Part shown: positions 33,195-46,095 of the stretch, piece by piece
Numbering within the stretch: position 1 is the stretch's first letter
How the letters are laid out: each line of letters starts with the position of its first letter
NCBI GenBank assembly: GCA_021229015.1
Contig: CM037781.1
Span: forward strand, 34,392,759 to 34,456,758
Length of the DNA: 64,000 nucleotides
Direction: 5' to 3'
From: Solen grandis
Lineage: Eukaryota > Mollusca > Bivalvia > Adapedonta > Solenidae
Translations under genes and position numbers: made by a program
Notes under the pieces: generated by a model
The model's database searches: none
The model's input: only the letters and a program-made list of their open reading frames with translations
What the model was told of the DNA's origin: nothing

Positions 33195-34190
33195 TTTTTA
33201 GCTCACCTGAGCACAAAGTGCTCAAGGTGAGCTTTTGTGATCGCCCTTCGTCCGGCGTCCGTCGTCGTGCGTCGTCCGTCGTCAACAATTTGCTTTAAAC
33301 GACATCTCCTTTGAAACCGCTGGACAGAATTTAATGAAACTTGGCAGGAATGTTCCTTGGGTGAGGCTCTACAAAAGTTGCTAAAATAAAGTTGATTCAT
33401 GAAGAACTCCGGTTGCCATGGCTACAAAAAGAAAAATAGTTTGAAAACTTTAAAAAGATTTCAAAATAATTTGGTACAGATGTTCCTTGGGTCAACCTCT
33501 ACCAAAGTTGCTAAAATTATTCTGATCCGTAAAGAAAAACATGGCCGCCAGGGGCGGGGCTTATTTGCCTTATATGTATATAGAGAAACCTTTAAACAAC
33601 ATCTCCTCTGAAACCACTGGTCAGAATTTGATTAAACTTGGCAGGGAAGATCCTTGGGTCAACCTTCACAAAAGTTGCTAAAATAAACTTGATCCATGTA
33701 GAACGTTGGTTGCCATGGCAACAAAAAGAAAAAAAAATGAAAACTTTAAAAATCATCTTCTTCAAAACTACTGGCCAGATTTTAAAATAAATTGGTACAG
33801 ATGTTCCTTGGGTCAACCTCTACCAAAGTTGCTAAAATTATTCCGATCCGTTTAAAAAAAACATGGCCGCCAGGGGCGGGGCTTATTTGCCTTATATGTA
33901 TATAGGGAAAACTTTAATCAACATTTCCTCTGAAACCACTGGACAGAATTTGATTAAACTTGGCAGGAATGATCCTTGGGTCAACCTTCACAAAAGTTGC
34001 TAAAGTAAACTTGATCCATATAGAACTCTGGTTGCCATGCCAACAATAAGAAAAAAAATATGAAAACTTTAAAAATCATCTTCTTCAAAACTACTGGCCA
34101 GATTTTAAAAAAAATTGGTACAGATGTTCCTTGGGTCAACCTATTTATCTCAGATGAGCGATTTAGGGCCATCATGGGCCTCTTGTTGTT
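33195..34190. mobile_element. Complete hairpin-ended non-autonomous element (family B)
   Basis: The left terminus is a palindrome, AGCTCACCTGAGCAC / GTGCTCAAGGTGAGCT (33201-33234), followed by a GTCGTCCGTCGTC stretch. The interior is a tandem array with ACATCTCCTYTGAAACCACT near 33302, 33599 and 33920. The right terminus reads CTCAGATGAGCGATTTAGGG, then CCATCATGGGCCTCTTG. A hairpin terminus next to CTAA-type ends plus internal tandem cores is suggestive of Helitron/Helentron-derived elements. ORFs at 33592-33816 and 33981-34175 are repeat sequence. Confidence 0.75.
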
Positions 34191-34194
34191 AGTT

Positions 34195-35695
34195 TATTAA
34201 TCATTTTATTGTGTTTTGATTGAATTTTTCCAAATGGCCCGTCTCATCAACAGCAGCTCATTATTCTTTCTACAGTTACATTTTTCAAACGCAAGACCTG
34301 TCATGCATGCAAGATATATGCAGCAGTGTTTTACTGACTAGAATCCTATATTTGCTGTAGGTGATTTCAGTATATCTTTCTGGTCACAGGTATTCTACGC
34401 TTGAATTGAAACCTATATATCTTCTGAGATACATATTCATAATAATGGTCTTCTTTTATCATAATTATATTCTTATTATTTTATTTTACTACGATACTGC
34501 CATTGTCTTCTGAAATATACTCTTCCCACACTTTTTATTCTTCCTCGTTTACAAAGTAAATGTTTCGTCATTTTTCACGTTTCTTATTTTGCTTTCATTT
34601 GTTATCGCACTTTGCAGTGTCGTTGTCACTTTTTTAAGGTTTTTGGCACCTCGCAGTGCAATTTGCCCTAAATAATTCATGATCAACAAGGTTGTCTCAA
34701 ACATTGAAAATAAGTGGATACGCTTTTGGAAAATATATTTCGATAAATTATGCATCTTCATTTTTTTTGTTTAAAACAACATTCAACTTGATTCTATACA
34801 TCATACTGTATGGATTCTTTTAAAATGTTGATTTAACGGTTGAGGCGTTATTCAAAAAAACAATTATTTTCTGTCATAACCGTTTGTGAAAATATCAATC
34901 AAAGTATAAAACACTGTCTTGGAAAATGTCAAGCAATTAAAGTTTGACATTTACATATATGTAATGTCTTTAGAGAATTACTCATTATACATATGATTGT
35001 TTCTCCTTCTAGTCAGATCATAATGCATCTGTGCGTCGATAAAACTAAACAAAATCTAAAAGGCTTAGTGGGAATACCATTCACTAAGTACTTACTTTGT
35101 ATGATCAGTCAGTGACAGACGATGGAAAATGGAGATATTTCAGTGGTTTTAATAAACTATTTAATTAGGATTTCGGCAAAACTCGGTATGATTCGCTTAT
35201 TTACACTGACCAATCAGTGATTTGGGAAAAATCTCAAATGTACGCTTATTTTGACCCATTAATGTGTTGAATTATACACCAGCGGGTGGTTTAGGTATTA
35301 GGGGAGTGCTTGTTGATTTTCGTATGTTTAAGTTTCATTTCGGAGTAATATGGTCTATAAGCAAAATTAAAAAAAAAAAAAAAAAAAACATGAAATGCAT
35401 TTACAGTATCGTTTTTTCCGTAATTAACTGTTAGCCAGTGATGCTTCAGCCGATGCATATATGTTATAAAATTAATTTGTTTTAAGGTACAATCTAAGCT
35501 GTGCATAAAGTTATCATTAAATTTTATTTCCAAAAATGATTTTAAGCAACACGTTCATAGATGGTCAATAACTAAAAAAATACTTTAAACTATTTGTGTG
35601 TATTAAATCTATCAATATCCATCTACAGACATGTGGTCTCTAAATGCAACATGCCGTCATTGTAAAATATGGGGGTTTCTCCATTACAGGCTATA
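34195..35695. other. No gene recognised
   Basis: AT-rich with a poly(A) run at 35371-35388. Minus-strand ORFs at 34549-34761 and 35291-35533 show no motif. Confidence 0.35.
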
Positions 35696-35702
35696 ACATT
35701 AC

Positions 35703-35940
35703 GAACGGTACTGGACCGACACATTCATTCTTCGCGCTTGCGCACATTTAACAGGCTGAGAAAATAATATTTACAAATTCGCTACCTGGATCTGGTGAAG
35801 ATGCTGTCATTTGGTACAAGTACCTGTTTCGGGGATACTATCAACATGTATATATACTATATTTCACTGACTTCCCTGAAGTGGGCGTTTACGGAAATAG
35901 CGCTTTTTCCTGTGTAAGGCAACCCACACTTCGTCATCCT
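35703..35940 (-). repeat. GC-rich dispersed module, copy 1 (inverted relative to 47905-48115)
   Basis: Read on the minus strand it shows CGCTATTTCCGTAAACGCCC, ACTTCAGGGAAGTCAGT, GCATCTTCACCAGATCC, GGTAGCGAATTTGTAA and GTGCGCAAGCGCGAAGA. Each block is matched in order by the copy at 47905. No coding frame. Confidence 0.65.
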
Positions 35941-36159
35941 TAACGAAGAAAGAAAGAATAAAAACACGTTTTTTTTTTTTTCATATTATCATTTTCACAG
36001 ATCATCTGTGAAGGAGCTGCCTTAATAGTTATTTCTAGAGGTATTATATTATTTTGTTCAACTACCATTCCTGGCCTTGCGTTAACGCCACGTGAAAAAT
36101 CATCTATTGCGTGTTACTCTACCTAGCAGAAGACTATACCTTTATTTGCCGCTTTCATT

Positions 36160-36480
36160 TTTTAAATGACGAATAAGAACTCATCCTGACATTTTGATTA
36201 CACCCTAAAGGGCAGTATGTCTGGGATTCTCTGACATCGTCAAAACGGAATCAGATCTATGCCTTATTTGTAACTTACAGCATATGCTACTGTCAATATA
36301 TATCAGACCAGTATCTTTATTATCTTTTTTCATTCACAAATATTCTCGATATTTACCAGTAATACAAAAGGAACTTATCTATATTTTGTAGTTTGCCCCT
36401 GACTGATTATATACCGGTATGACATTACTTTATATGAATTCATATTTTTTCTCGGAATGTACTCGCGACGTGACAAAACA
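36160..36480 (+). repeat. Dispersed repeat, copy 2 (partner at 17700-18130)
   Basis: Shares GTCTGGGATT-TCTGACA and CGTGACAAAACAA blocks, in the same order and orientation, with 17860 and 18090. Confidence 0.5.
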
Positions 36481-36489
36481 ATACTAATA

Positions 36490-36803
36490 TGTTGTTCATA
36501 ACCCGAAATAAGATTTATTACAAGTATTTCCTATAATTTAGCAGTGCTATACTTGTAACCCGGTGAAATAGAATGTACTGACCTTTACATAACCAGAGAG
36601 CAAAGTCATAAAAATACAAAATTTCAATATCTGAGAAAGTTGTATTAATTAACCAATATCAGTTATAAGAAACTAAACAGGAAAATATGACATAAAACAA
36701 TTTCAGTTTGTAACCAAATGACCAAATACAAAATGCCGAACAGCCTTATTGAAATATGCTGGACTATAATCATATCAGATGCAACTTTTCTGCATTCTAC
36801 ACA

Positions 36804-36834
<31 letters not shown>

Positions 36835-38300
36835 GAGAATTTCTCTATATAGAATAAGATATCTCAATGGATGAAATAAAAAGTAACAAATGTCTAACTT
36901 TGTGACTATCACAAAATAATCAATATTGTAGGATCTGAATGATTATGATAGTTGCATAACCTATTCTGTAAAGATTTACGAGAGGAAAAGGTGGAGAGAG
37001 ATGATCTCAAAATATATACACTGAATAGTGTTGCAGCATAAGTTATTTGCCTGAATAATATACCGCAATACTGTTGCTTTCATTGAAATAGTTTCTTCTA
37101 TGTCAAGTGATCTTATCTTCATTAGTTTCCAAGAAATTATCACTAAGGCTGAAATAAATAATGTAATATTATATTAGCTTAATTCTAATCACATTGTTGT
37201 TATATTGACACCAATGATGGAACTTAGATACTAACATAGTCAACTTGTATATTTTTGTCAAGAATGAAAATGTAATTTATGTATCTATCAAGGAGTGTTT
37301 GCACCCACTGTGATTAAATAAACTGTAATATTGAAACCATTAGCCTTTTTGTTGAGGCAATTTTAACTTGCACATGGTTATACAGTATATAGTACCTGAC
37401 CGATAGTGTTAGATTATCTATGTCGCTCCAGGCCAATATACACAAACCGCATATAGAATTATAACTACATGAAAATTATCCGCAATGACTTAAAACTTAA
37501 ATCTGTTCGTTTGAATAACTTAAATTTTAAATACTTTTTCCTCAAGTTACCAACACGACAGACGCTGTATGCAGTACTTGCTGATTTTTCAATACTTATT
37601 ACGTCAGAAAAACAATCATACCAGGCAATCAGTATAGCTTCGTTCGAATTTGATAATAAAAATTGGAAAAAAAGCCATTACGCTGGCTTTTCAATATTTC
37701 TCATGAATAGAGACCCTCTTGTCATTTGGATAAAGGCTTCATAAAACTGGTTGAATATTGGAGTTTCACTACAGTTACCGAGATTTTTTTCGGATGTCTT
37801 GGACAACTTGTCACGTGTAGAAAACAGTGAATTGTTGAATAGCAAACTGCCATACACACATATGGCATAATTTTTGTTTGTGTTTTTCATAAAAGTTTTC
37901 AAAGTTACATTTTTTTTTTTTTTAGTAGTGTTTAATCTCTGTTTTATGTAACGATTTTTTGGACACCCCTTCTTGAAATAAAACATCCCAGTTACATAAA
38001 AATGTACATGTACCGTGCTTGTTCTGAGCTTAGGACCACTCTGTTGACATTTTTGGAAATTTCATGAAAATTTCAGTTGTCTGTAAAACAGAAATGCTAT
38101 ACTATTTTAGTGATAATGCGACGCATATATGTATAAATCGTTATAGATTTTGTCATCATTACAATCGTCTTTGTCTCAATATAAGAACACAATATGATAC
38201 TTAATGTTTGTTCATTTGTGCGAACATTTTGGGATCCATTAATAGCCATAATAGCATCCGTACACGATTAAAAGTGTGTTTTTAAACCCGCATTTAAAGC
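36490..38300. other. No gene recognised
   Basis: (GA)n at 36806-36838. ORFs at 37469-37744 (plus) and 37678-37986 (minus) have no domain and AT-rich composition like the flanks. Confidence 0.35.
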
Positions 38301-38319
38301 TTTATATCGTTTCAAAATT

Positions 38320-38500
38320 GGCATTCATTTTCAGGCATCAGTTTCTTTGTGCAGTTAAATACCAACGATCTGCGTTTCGCGTTACCATTTCCCCTTGGAT
38401 TGAGTGAAAACGACTGCCCAAGAAAGGCAATTTCAGCCTGATTCCATGCTATAACATTACTGGTCCTCTCAGAATAATTTAAGCAACTTCCTCTCTCCAG
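38320..38500 (-). pseudogene. Decayed coding-like segment, copy 1 (related to 46730-47044)
   Basis: The minus-strand frame from 38500 reads LERGSCLNYSERTSNVIAW ... VFNCTKKLMPENECQF and then a stop. Its end aligns with VYNCKKKSMSENKCAF of the partner segment, with matching L-x-x-G-x-x-LNY at the start. The shared residues suggest both derive from one coding sequence. The protein is not recognised. Confidence 0.45.
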
Positions 38501-38509
38501 TTCCTACAA

Positions 38510-39620
38510 TATTAAACTCAATGTGAAGCGATCAACGCGTTTGATTTGTACCAGAAAAATGTCTGATGCTCTCTTTATCCACCATTGTTACTTCTGCAAA
38601 AAGTAATAAAAAAATACCAGGATTTGCAAATATTTCGCTACAGAAAAACAACAAACAAATGTCTAACACGTTCTACTGATCTTCATGTGAGGGTATTACA
38701 ACAAATAGCAAGTAACAACTTTAGTATTTCGTGGCACATATTGTACAATCTTATACAATCTTCTAATCTTAATGGAGTAATAACTACATTGCTCGAGATG
38801 AGGAGCAAATTCAAAAGACAACTTATTTCAACAGTTCGAGTCAAGGAGGAATGAAATAGTTGTTTAGTTTGCGAATAAATAATTACAGAAAACATGATAT
38901 GATTTTCTAAATGATTAAATAAATTTCCGTAATTGCCGTTTTGTCTCTGCAATAACACGCAATGTAACCGCTATGACGTAAACGACCTGATACATTTTTT
39001 ACCCGCTGTACCGTGTTCTATCGACAGGATGCACTAGAAATAAATGTTTCAATTTTGCATTTGGAAATGAGCTAGACATAATTATGATAGCAACAATTAC
39101 CGTCACATTTTATACCTACGCTGCAATGGATTGATTATGTAAAATTTATTACAGATCTTTTTTCGATGACTTTGTCATGGCGACGTGCTAACATAATACA
39201 ATTTTTGTCATTGCCCGTAAAAAAAGGAAACCTTTCCATTCATTGTACCGTAAGGAAAGGTTTTGGCAATAAAGTTATACTTACGGTGAGATGTTTCCAT
39301 CGTTGTTGTATACATATAAAAAGAATAACTGTATTATTGGGATAGAGTCGACAGTGAATATTGATTGGACATTTATGAAATGGAGATAAGAAAGTTATAC
39401 CTTATTTGTCAATTCTTTTGGATATATTCACCATTTAAAATTACGCAATTATATTGCTATAAAGATCACTTTGGAGTAATGCGTACGAACTAATAAATGT
39501 TAAAGGGTGACTTTTGTCTTAAAATGAAAATACCTTCTTAAGTTATTATAATTACCATTTTCACAATCATTTGTGATCTATATACTTATACTGATAATAA
39601 TCATAATAATTTAAAAAATG
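38510..39620. other. No gene recognised
   Basis: ORFs at 38585-38854 and 38683-38958 overlap on opposite strands with no motif. A 10-bp stem (AAACCTTTCC / GGAAAGGTTT) lies at 39229-39264. Confidence 0.35.
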
Positions 39621-39627
39621 ACTTTCT

Positions 39628-39712
39628 CAAGCACAAAGAATTGGTCGAACCAAGGGCCGTCGAGAGGGATTAGAAAGTTGTAAGAACGTATTTTTTCAAA
39701 CAACGTAAATAT
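39628..39712 (+). mobile_element. SINE-R body fragment
   Basis: CTCAAGCACAAAGAATTGGT, then CGTCGAGAGGGATTAGAAAG and TTGTAAGAACGTATTT, match the body of 1821-2027. The head is missing. Confidence 0.6.
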
Positions 39713-40199
39713 TTTTAAACAATATTATTTTCATTTACTTGCATTACATATTCATACTATTGACAATTCATTACATTCATTACAAACAACCTACCTTAAT
39801 TACCATAAGTTATCTTAGATCAAAGCCGCGAGAGTGTATTAGTTTTTATACTTTATTTTGCTCAAGATGACAATACTGATTAATATGTCTTATTTGAAAG
39901 TTTTATATTAAAATATCGAGTCGATATTGTACTTGTTGTAGAACACCCAAGTTAACATTATTAAACTGTTCAATTGCCTGGAACATAAAACTATGCGTTT
40001 GCCTTAAGAAATGTCTGAAAAGAAATATCAAACAATCTATATATCAATCATCTTTGACTGCTTTACTGTCTCCCGTAGCATATTGTTTTTAGGGATGCAC
40101 TGGGACGTACTTTGTAACATTGATTTACGAGTGTGCTATCTAAATAAAATGTCTCTTTATATATTTTGTAAAATGCCTATAATGACGTTCCCTGTTCAT

Positions 40200-40299
40200 N
40201 NNNNNNNNNNNNNNNNNNNNNNNNNNNNNNNNNNNNNNNNNNNNNNNNNNNNNNNNNNNNNNNNNNNNNNNNNNNNNNNNNNNNNNNNNNNNNNNNNNN
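40200..40299. other. Assembly gap of 100 N
   Basis: Exactly 100 unknown bases, the usual placeholder for a gap of unknown size. The ORF spanning it is meaningless. Confidence 0.99.
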
Positions 40300-40544
40300 C
40301 TTTACGGCGCGACATGTATTGCGCTCGGTTATTGATTCCCCAGATAACTCGCATCATGATTTACATAATTATTTATTCCAAAAAGCTGTTATATGTTTTC
40401 CATAAAGATGTTTTCTTGAGTTGGTTCAATGTACTCTCGATATGAGTTCAGTCTTTCAGGGTTCTGTCCTCATTACTCACAAGCAGTGCTTGCATACAAC
40501 GAAATCAGACCGTAGAATCTAGTTGTTATGCTCATGAAATCTGT

Positions 40545-40655
40545 CCCAAAGCCTGTTGGTTCGAATGACATTCGGGCATGTATTGTTCATGTCTTTCCCA
40601 GTCACACAAAAACATGCCCCATCCAGGAACCATCGAGAGGGATTTGAAAAAAACA
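40545..40655 (+). mobile_element. SINE-R copy, diverged
   Basis: A decayed B box (GTTGGTTCGAATGACATTCG) is followed by CATGTCTTTCCCAGTCACAC and the diagnostic CCAGGAACCATCGAGAGGGA. Confidence 0.65.
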
Positions 40656-40659
40656 ACTG

Positions 40660-41550
40660 CAAATAGACATTTTAACTAAGCAATGAGCAAATCTCATTAT
40701 TCAAAACTAGTCAAATTAGACTGACACTGGGCCAGCCCGATCGTAAACTATCCTTATATGTTAAACATAAGGAGACGGTGCAAAAACATTTTTTTTAATG
40801 ACTTGCGTTTGTTGCACCCAGCTATCAAACAAATGGTTATCCGTTTCCTAGGATTAAAATCAAACCATCCAGGTTTGGTATTGTGTAATCGAAGTGTATT
40901 AATTTTTTGCCGTCGTCTGCAAAATTCTATATCTAAAGTTAACATGTCTCTTCCATGTGAAAGACAGTGATAAACTTATATAATCCAGAGTCTTTAGTAA
41001 ATGATATTGCATTACAGATGAATGTCTAGACATGATGTTTAAATGATGGCATAATGAAAGCTATTTATCAGTGATTGATGAGCGTAAAATACAAATGTTT
41101 AATCACAGGACTTCCATGGTAATGAGGGTACCATTTCGTTCATTCTTTTGTGAAGGGCGGCTATGATGAGTTACTGTTACCATCACTATTCGTCCTCAGA
41201 AGCAAAAAAGAATTTGAATTTTGTTGTATTGTCTTATATTTTACATGTTTTATATTGTATTGTATACATGTACGATAAAAAATGTGTCAGATGTCAGCAA
41301 CATTACTTTGTCTTAAATATGGCATTTGTGTCCGCACCTTAACGATCGGTCATTAGATAACGGTCCCCTGCATAAATGGTCATAAGTGTTGATAAATTCA
41401 TGTAACTTTCATTTTGTTGATTAAGGAAATGTTGAATACTGAATATGTTTACTAAATAGACATCAAATTTAAAGGAACAATGTGTTTTACCTTTTTTAAT
41501 ATACCAAACGATGAGATACTATTTTTATAATTATAGATGATCAGCTTTCT
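40660..41550. other. No gene recognised
   Basis: Overlapping ORFs on both strands near 40754-40970 show no motif. Confidence 0.35.
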
Positions 41551-42229
41551 ATTGAGATGGTTTTGATGGCAATAAGAGGCAAGTCTAGACGTTATGGTAG
41601 CTTTAAAAATAGAAGTAGCAGATACTATGGAAAAAGGAACTTAGTGAGAAAAAATACAAACAATCAAACATATGAACAACGGCAATGTCAAAAATTTGAT
41701 AATTATGTTTTAAACTGGGCTAGAAGAATTGGGGAAAAAGAAAATGGAAATCTCATCGGGTCTCGGGGAAATTATATAGAAACGATAGATCTTTACATCT
41801 TTTTGTTATTCAGAAAAATATACTTCAAAATTAATCTCAAAAACTATTAAAAATAATGAGACATTATTACAGTTAGAGTGAAATACTAATGAGACAAAAT
41901 TATATTATGAACATCTAAGTAAAGAAGGGGGTTTTAGAGGATATAAACTAAGAAGATGAATTGAAAGATTATGAAAGATACCCATAGCAAAACTTTCTCC
42001 CATAGAATCAAAACCTTTCGAAAGGAACAGGTTCATCCACATTGAAAAATGTAAAAACAAGAAAGTCCAGGTTCAGATGGTTTTAATGCAGACTTTTTTA
42101 AAAGACAGGACATTATGCCTTTCATTCAGTTAATTTTGGTTTTCTAAAATTATCTATTAATCTACTGAATGAATAATTACACTTATGTAACCAAACAAAA
42201 TAAATCAAGAGTTTAAGTAAAAATATACC

Positions 42230-42885
42230 CTTCTAAATAAACTTATAAAGTGTGGTAAACATAATGCAGGAAAAAATATTGAACAACTTCAGAACATATT
42301 TAAGAAGCCTGTGATCTCCTTATATACAGAAGACTTCTTATGTAGTCCACTATTCCATAATGATACTATTCAAATCGCTAACATCAGTGTTTTTTTTTAA
42401 ACTCTCTACGATAAGAGGATTATATTCATAACTTACAGTGACTTTGTTGATAACTATGGAAATTTCTTTGATCATAAATACTTCGAAAACATATTTAATA
42501 GTTCCTCATTATTTAAGCCTGATTAAAGCTGTAAATACTTTTAAGAAACATATATCTAAAAAAATTGTATTTTATATAAGTTGCCAAATCCCTTTATATT
42601 GCTTGATTTTAAGAATAGTTTTAAAGAGAATCAGGTTGCCAAAGAATGTACAATTTCCTAAATGTCAATAACCAAAGTACCAAATTAGTCAAGCAAAATG
42701 GAATTTACAATACTTTTTGAAGAGGATGAGTGGGAAAAAGATTTATTATCAGAAGAATTGTATACATATATATGTTTATTTATTTGATATTTTCTCCTCG
42801 AAAGATGTTTGCATTTGTGAGGTGGTAAGTGGGATGGTTCCCCGACCTTGTTCCACCAACTGGCGGGGATAATAAAGGTTAAAAA
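42230..42885 (+). mobile_element. 5'-truncated LINE of the same family nested in the larger LINE
   Basis: The plus strand reads EQLQNIFKKPVISLYTEDFL and SPLFHNDTIQIANISVFF, then DFVDNYGNFFDHKYFENIF. These are C-terminal pol residues that should lie after RT, yet here they lie before it. The segment ends GGGATGGTTCCCCGACCTTG ... GGCGGGGATAATAAAGG, a 3' UTR end like that of the outer element at 45690-45727. Confidence 0.65.
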
Positions 42886-44258
42886 AGACTTTAGAGTGTA
42901 GACAAAGTGAAAACATGTACCCTTGTACCTATACCTAATATTGTACCAGACTGAAATCAACAAGGAATGAAATAAAACTGGGCTTATATCAGGCAGATAC
43001 TTAGGTGAGATTACAAGACGTATATATGATGATATGCATTATACATTTCAGATTTTTTTAATACACCTGAATTCTGGATAATATTGTTGATAGACTTTAA
43101 AAAGGCTTTTGATTCTATGTCATGGACCCTTTTATGGTTTGAGGATTCTTAATTATCGAAAGCATTTTTTTTTTTTGTCATGGATAAAACTTTTATATAA
43201 AAATGAAAACTAAGCAATTAGTTAATGTTTCTTTTTTCAATATTGTTCAAGGCTGCAGGCACGGTGATCCATTGTCTCCATATACTTTAATATTACGTGC
43301 AGAAATTCAAGCTATTAAAGTTAGGTAAAACAATAGAATTAAAGGCATTGAAACAAATAAAAAATAATATAATTAGATGCATTTAAATAAATAACTCAAA
43401 GATACAGCAGTCATAGTATGAAGTTAGTTCAAATCATTTAAATGGTTCAGATATATTTAATTGAAATTTTAAAATAATAAACCAATTTCTCTATATATTT
43501 TGGCTTTCATTAAATTTTAAAAAAATACACGGATAGGGAAAAGAAAGTTAGGCTCTGATACAATTAACAACTAAATGGAAATTATTTTTGGGGGTAAGAC
43601 TACCTTTACAATACATCATGTAAACCTGAATGGCGTGATATATCAAAACTTTAATGAAAAAAAAATAAAAGTTCAAAATAAAATCATATTATGGAAACGA
43701 AGAAATCTGACTCTTCTGTGTAAAATAACTGTCATTAAAACTTTTAATGCCAAAATTGAAACAGTTATTTATGGCATTACAAGACTCGAACGCAGCTAGT
43801 ATAAAGATAAATGAGTCTACGAAAATTTAGACCAGCAGAGATTGGAAAGTTAGTAATTGCAAGAGAATTAATTGATTGTGGTCTTTAAATGGTAAATTTA
43901 AGGGCTTTCACGGCAAGTCTAAAGATCACATGGATTAGAAAATACTTCTTGGAGACGGGGAATTAGAAAAAATAATTAAACATTTAATGGATATGGTTTA
44001 TCAGTCGTTTATTTACTGAAAATGCTGACTTTTATACAGTAAAGATTTGTGTAAACATTTTTTTTTCTTTATTCAATTATATCATTCAGATCAAATCAAT
44101 AGAAACTTAAGAGATAAAAAAGCTCAAATACCGCATTTTACAATTTTGTAGAAAAAAAAATGTTAACAAGTATATATACTGTATACTCAATAACAATACT
44201 ATAAAAGAAACACCAACAGCATAGGTGAAATGGAATAAATCATAATCATTTTAAACTT

Positions 44259-44645
44259 TACGAGGTGTGCTCGTGTACAAGAAAAAAAAACACGCGTAAA
44301 CAATCGTTAAATAACATAAGAATAAAACATTAGCTAACACAAATACGTGGCAGATTGGCGACGTTATTTACTACAAACGGACGTCAACGTCACATCTTTT
44401 CAAAATCCACTGCCTGAACCATTCTCAATAACTCGCGGCTACATTCGCAGGTGTTCTAAGTCATCAAAGCGCTTGCCACGTAAGTCACTCCTCAAGCGCG
44501 GAAACAACGCAAAGTAAATCGGCGCGAGACCTAGACTGGAGGGTGCGTGATCGATACGTCCCATTCCTAGAAAGTCGATTGTCCCCAGCATGCCATGGCT
44601 CCTTGAATCACCCGAACTCCCCTTCCCTTTAATCAACTCCATTCA
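44259..44645 (-). mobile_element. Mariner-like transposase C-terminal fragment with one terminus
   Basis: The minus-strand ORF (44642-44439) contains HAPSSLGLAPIYFALFPRLR, then SDLRGKRFDDLEHLR. It matches the mariner signature around the last catalytic Asp (YSPDLAP-x-D-x-x-LFP). Both the Pro-Asp positions and the catalytic Asp are altered, so it is inactive. The segment ends at TA|CGAGGTGTGCTCG near 44258-44271, a mariner-type inverted terminus on a TA. The 5' half of the transposase is absent. Confidence 0.65.
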
Positions 44646-45769
44646 ATATTATTTAATATACAACCTTTCAATGGTTTCAAATTAGAATAATTCATAGGCT
44701 AAACCCTCGTCAAAATTATTCATTCAAATTTTACTTTTCCTTGGAGCAGAGGAAACTCTTTAGCATGGCTACTTCCTAAAACCAAGATATTTTTAATCAA
44801 ATAGTCTTTTGTTCTAAAACTTAATAATAAAAACAAAGAAACGTAAATAGGATTTTTTTATTATTATTTTTATCAATAAAACACTTACACAATTAGAACT
44901 TATTTTACTTGAGCTCAAATACTATACATATCTTACCAAAATCCCCAAAATCCGTCAAATAGATTAAGATATATATAAAAATGTAATAGAATTATAGTCC
45001 TTGAATATAACAACTTTCCAAACTTTGAAGAAGAATAGAATAAATTTATAGCTCACAAAGAATGGAATAAAATATACCTTACAAAAGAAAACAATAATAA
45101 CAAAAAACCAAATCTGTATCAGAGTGATACTATTGTGTATTGTTGTTTTATCTCATTATAGTTCTGGGGTATACTGCGGTTGTTTGTTGCTACTTTGTGC
45201 ATGTTTGACTTTTAAATGATTTCAAGTTTTTTAAACAGACACCAACCTAGCGATAATTGTACCATATTTAAGTATATTTCCTGTGTAATAATGATGTACT
45301 AGATTTTTTTTCACATTTAAATACACTAAAGTGCTGATCAGTTATATTAACAACACAATATTTATTAGCATTAAATCTCCGAGGCAGCACATAGTTTTTT
45401 CTTGTAGATACTGCCTTTCTCATGTTTATTCCATGTTGTGATTTAACCCTATATTTCCCACCATGATCATTATCTCTTGTTAAACATACACAGTTCAGAG
45501 GTACTTATATTTTATAACACTTTGCAATATTTTAGATACACTAATATAAGATCACTTTACAAAAGGAAACAATATAGTTCAACATTTAGTTTTATACTTA
45601 ACATACATATAATGGTTAAACATTTAGTTAAATTTGTGCTATACATATATGATAGCTAATAAACTATGTGGTGTTCTGTAAGGTGTTGGAGGGAATGGTT
45701 CCACACCAAATAACTAGGGGAATAAAGTGTATATATGTATATACTAAACAAATATCATGTTGATCGTTC

Positions 45770-45915
45770 CGGAAATATCACCATTCAAACAGAAATAATA
45801 ATTTGTCGGCAGTAAAGAGAGTAACCACTTTAACAAGAGTGTTCTCAGGACGACGTGTGTCATCTGCTGAAGTGTGACGGACAAACAGGCGGACGGACGG
45901 GCAAAAGAGGATATA
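45770..45915 (+). repeat. Repeat fragment ending in GGACGG-type microsatellite
   Basis: TGAAGTGTGACGGACAAACA, then GGCGGACGGACGGGC, resembles the microsatellite that follows core repeats in the pearl element at 48220. Only one or less than one core unit precedes it. Confidence 0.4.
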
Positions 45916-46095
45916 AACATTTATTTAAATAAACATTTTTCTAAAAAAAAAGTGGGGGCGTTTTAATCTTAAATATTTCAATATTTAGCAAACCGGTTTG
46001 AATTTGCAAAGATCAAATCTCGAATTCTAGTCCAAAATTCATTACGTGAGATGCAGGGAGTAGGGGTATCATTAAACAGGACATGATTTTATTTG

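Larger units (their letters stand above)
41550..45740 (+). mobile_element. Decayed non-LTR retrotransposon (L1/Tx1-like LINE) with two nested insertions
   Basis: Plus-strand pol remnants occur in order. ESPGSDGFNADFF (about 42060) corresponds to the SPG-x-DG motif before RT. TGLISGRYLGEITRRIYDDM (about 42976) follows. LLIDFKKAFDSMSW (43087-43128) is RT block 3. GCRHGDPLSPYTLIL (about 43252) is the R/G-x-GDPLSP block. LWKRRNLTLLCKITVIKTF (about 43690) and MVNLRAFTASLKITWIRKYF-like residues (about 43890) are downstream. The YxDD motif is not readable; only a DTAVI-like trace remains. The family assignment is from memory. Stops and frameshifts are frequent. Interruptions are a second LINE 3' end (42230-42885) and a mariner piece (44259-44645). 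The 3' end lies near 45740 (GGAATGGTTCCACACCAAAT, then GGGGAATAAAG). Confidence 0.75.

Noticed and set aside
33592..34175. Two similar minus-strand ORFs resembling the ORF at 3838-4020
   Set aside because: They come from the tandem units of the family B repeat; similarity is at DNA level and frames are broken in other copies.
37469..37986. Overlapping ORFs of about 90-100 codons on both strands
   Set aside because: No motif, composition like the flanks, and no splice or start context.
40011..40445. 144-codon ORF
   Set aside because: It reads through the 100-N gap, so its length is an artefact.
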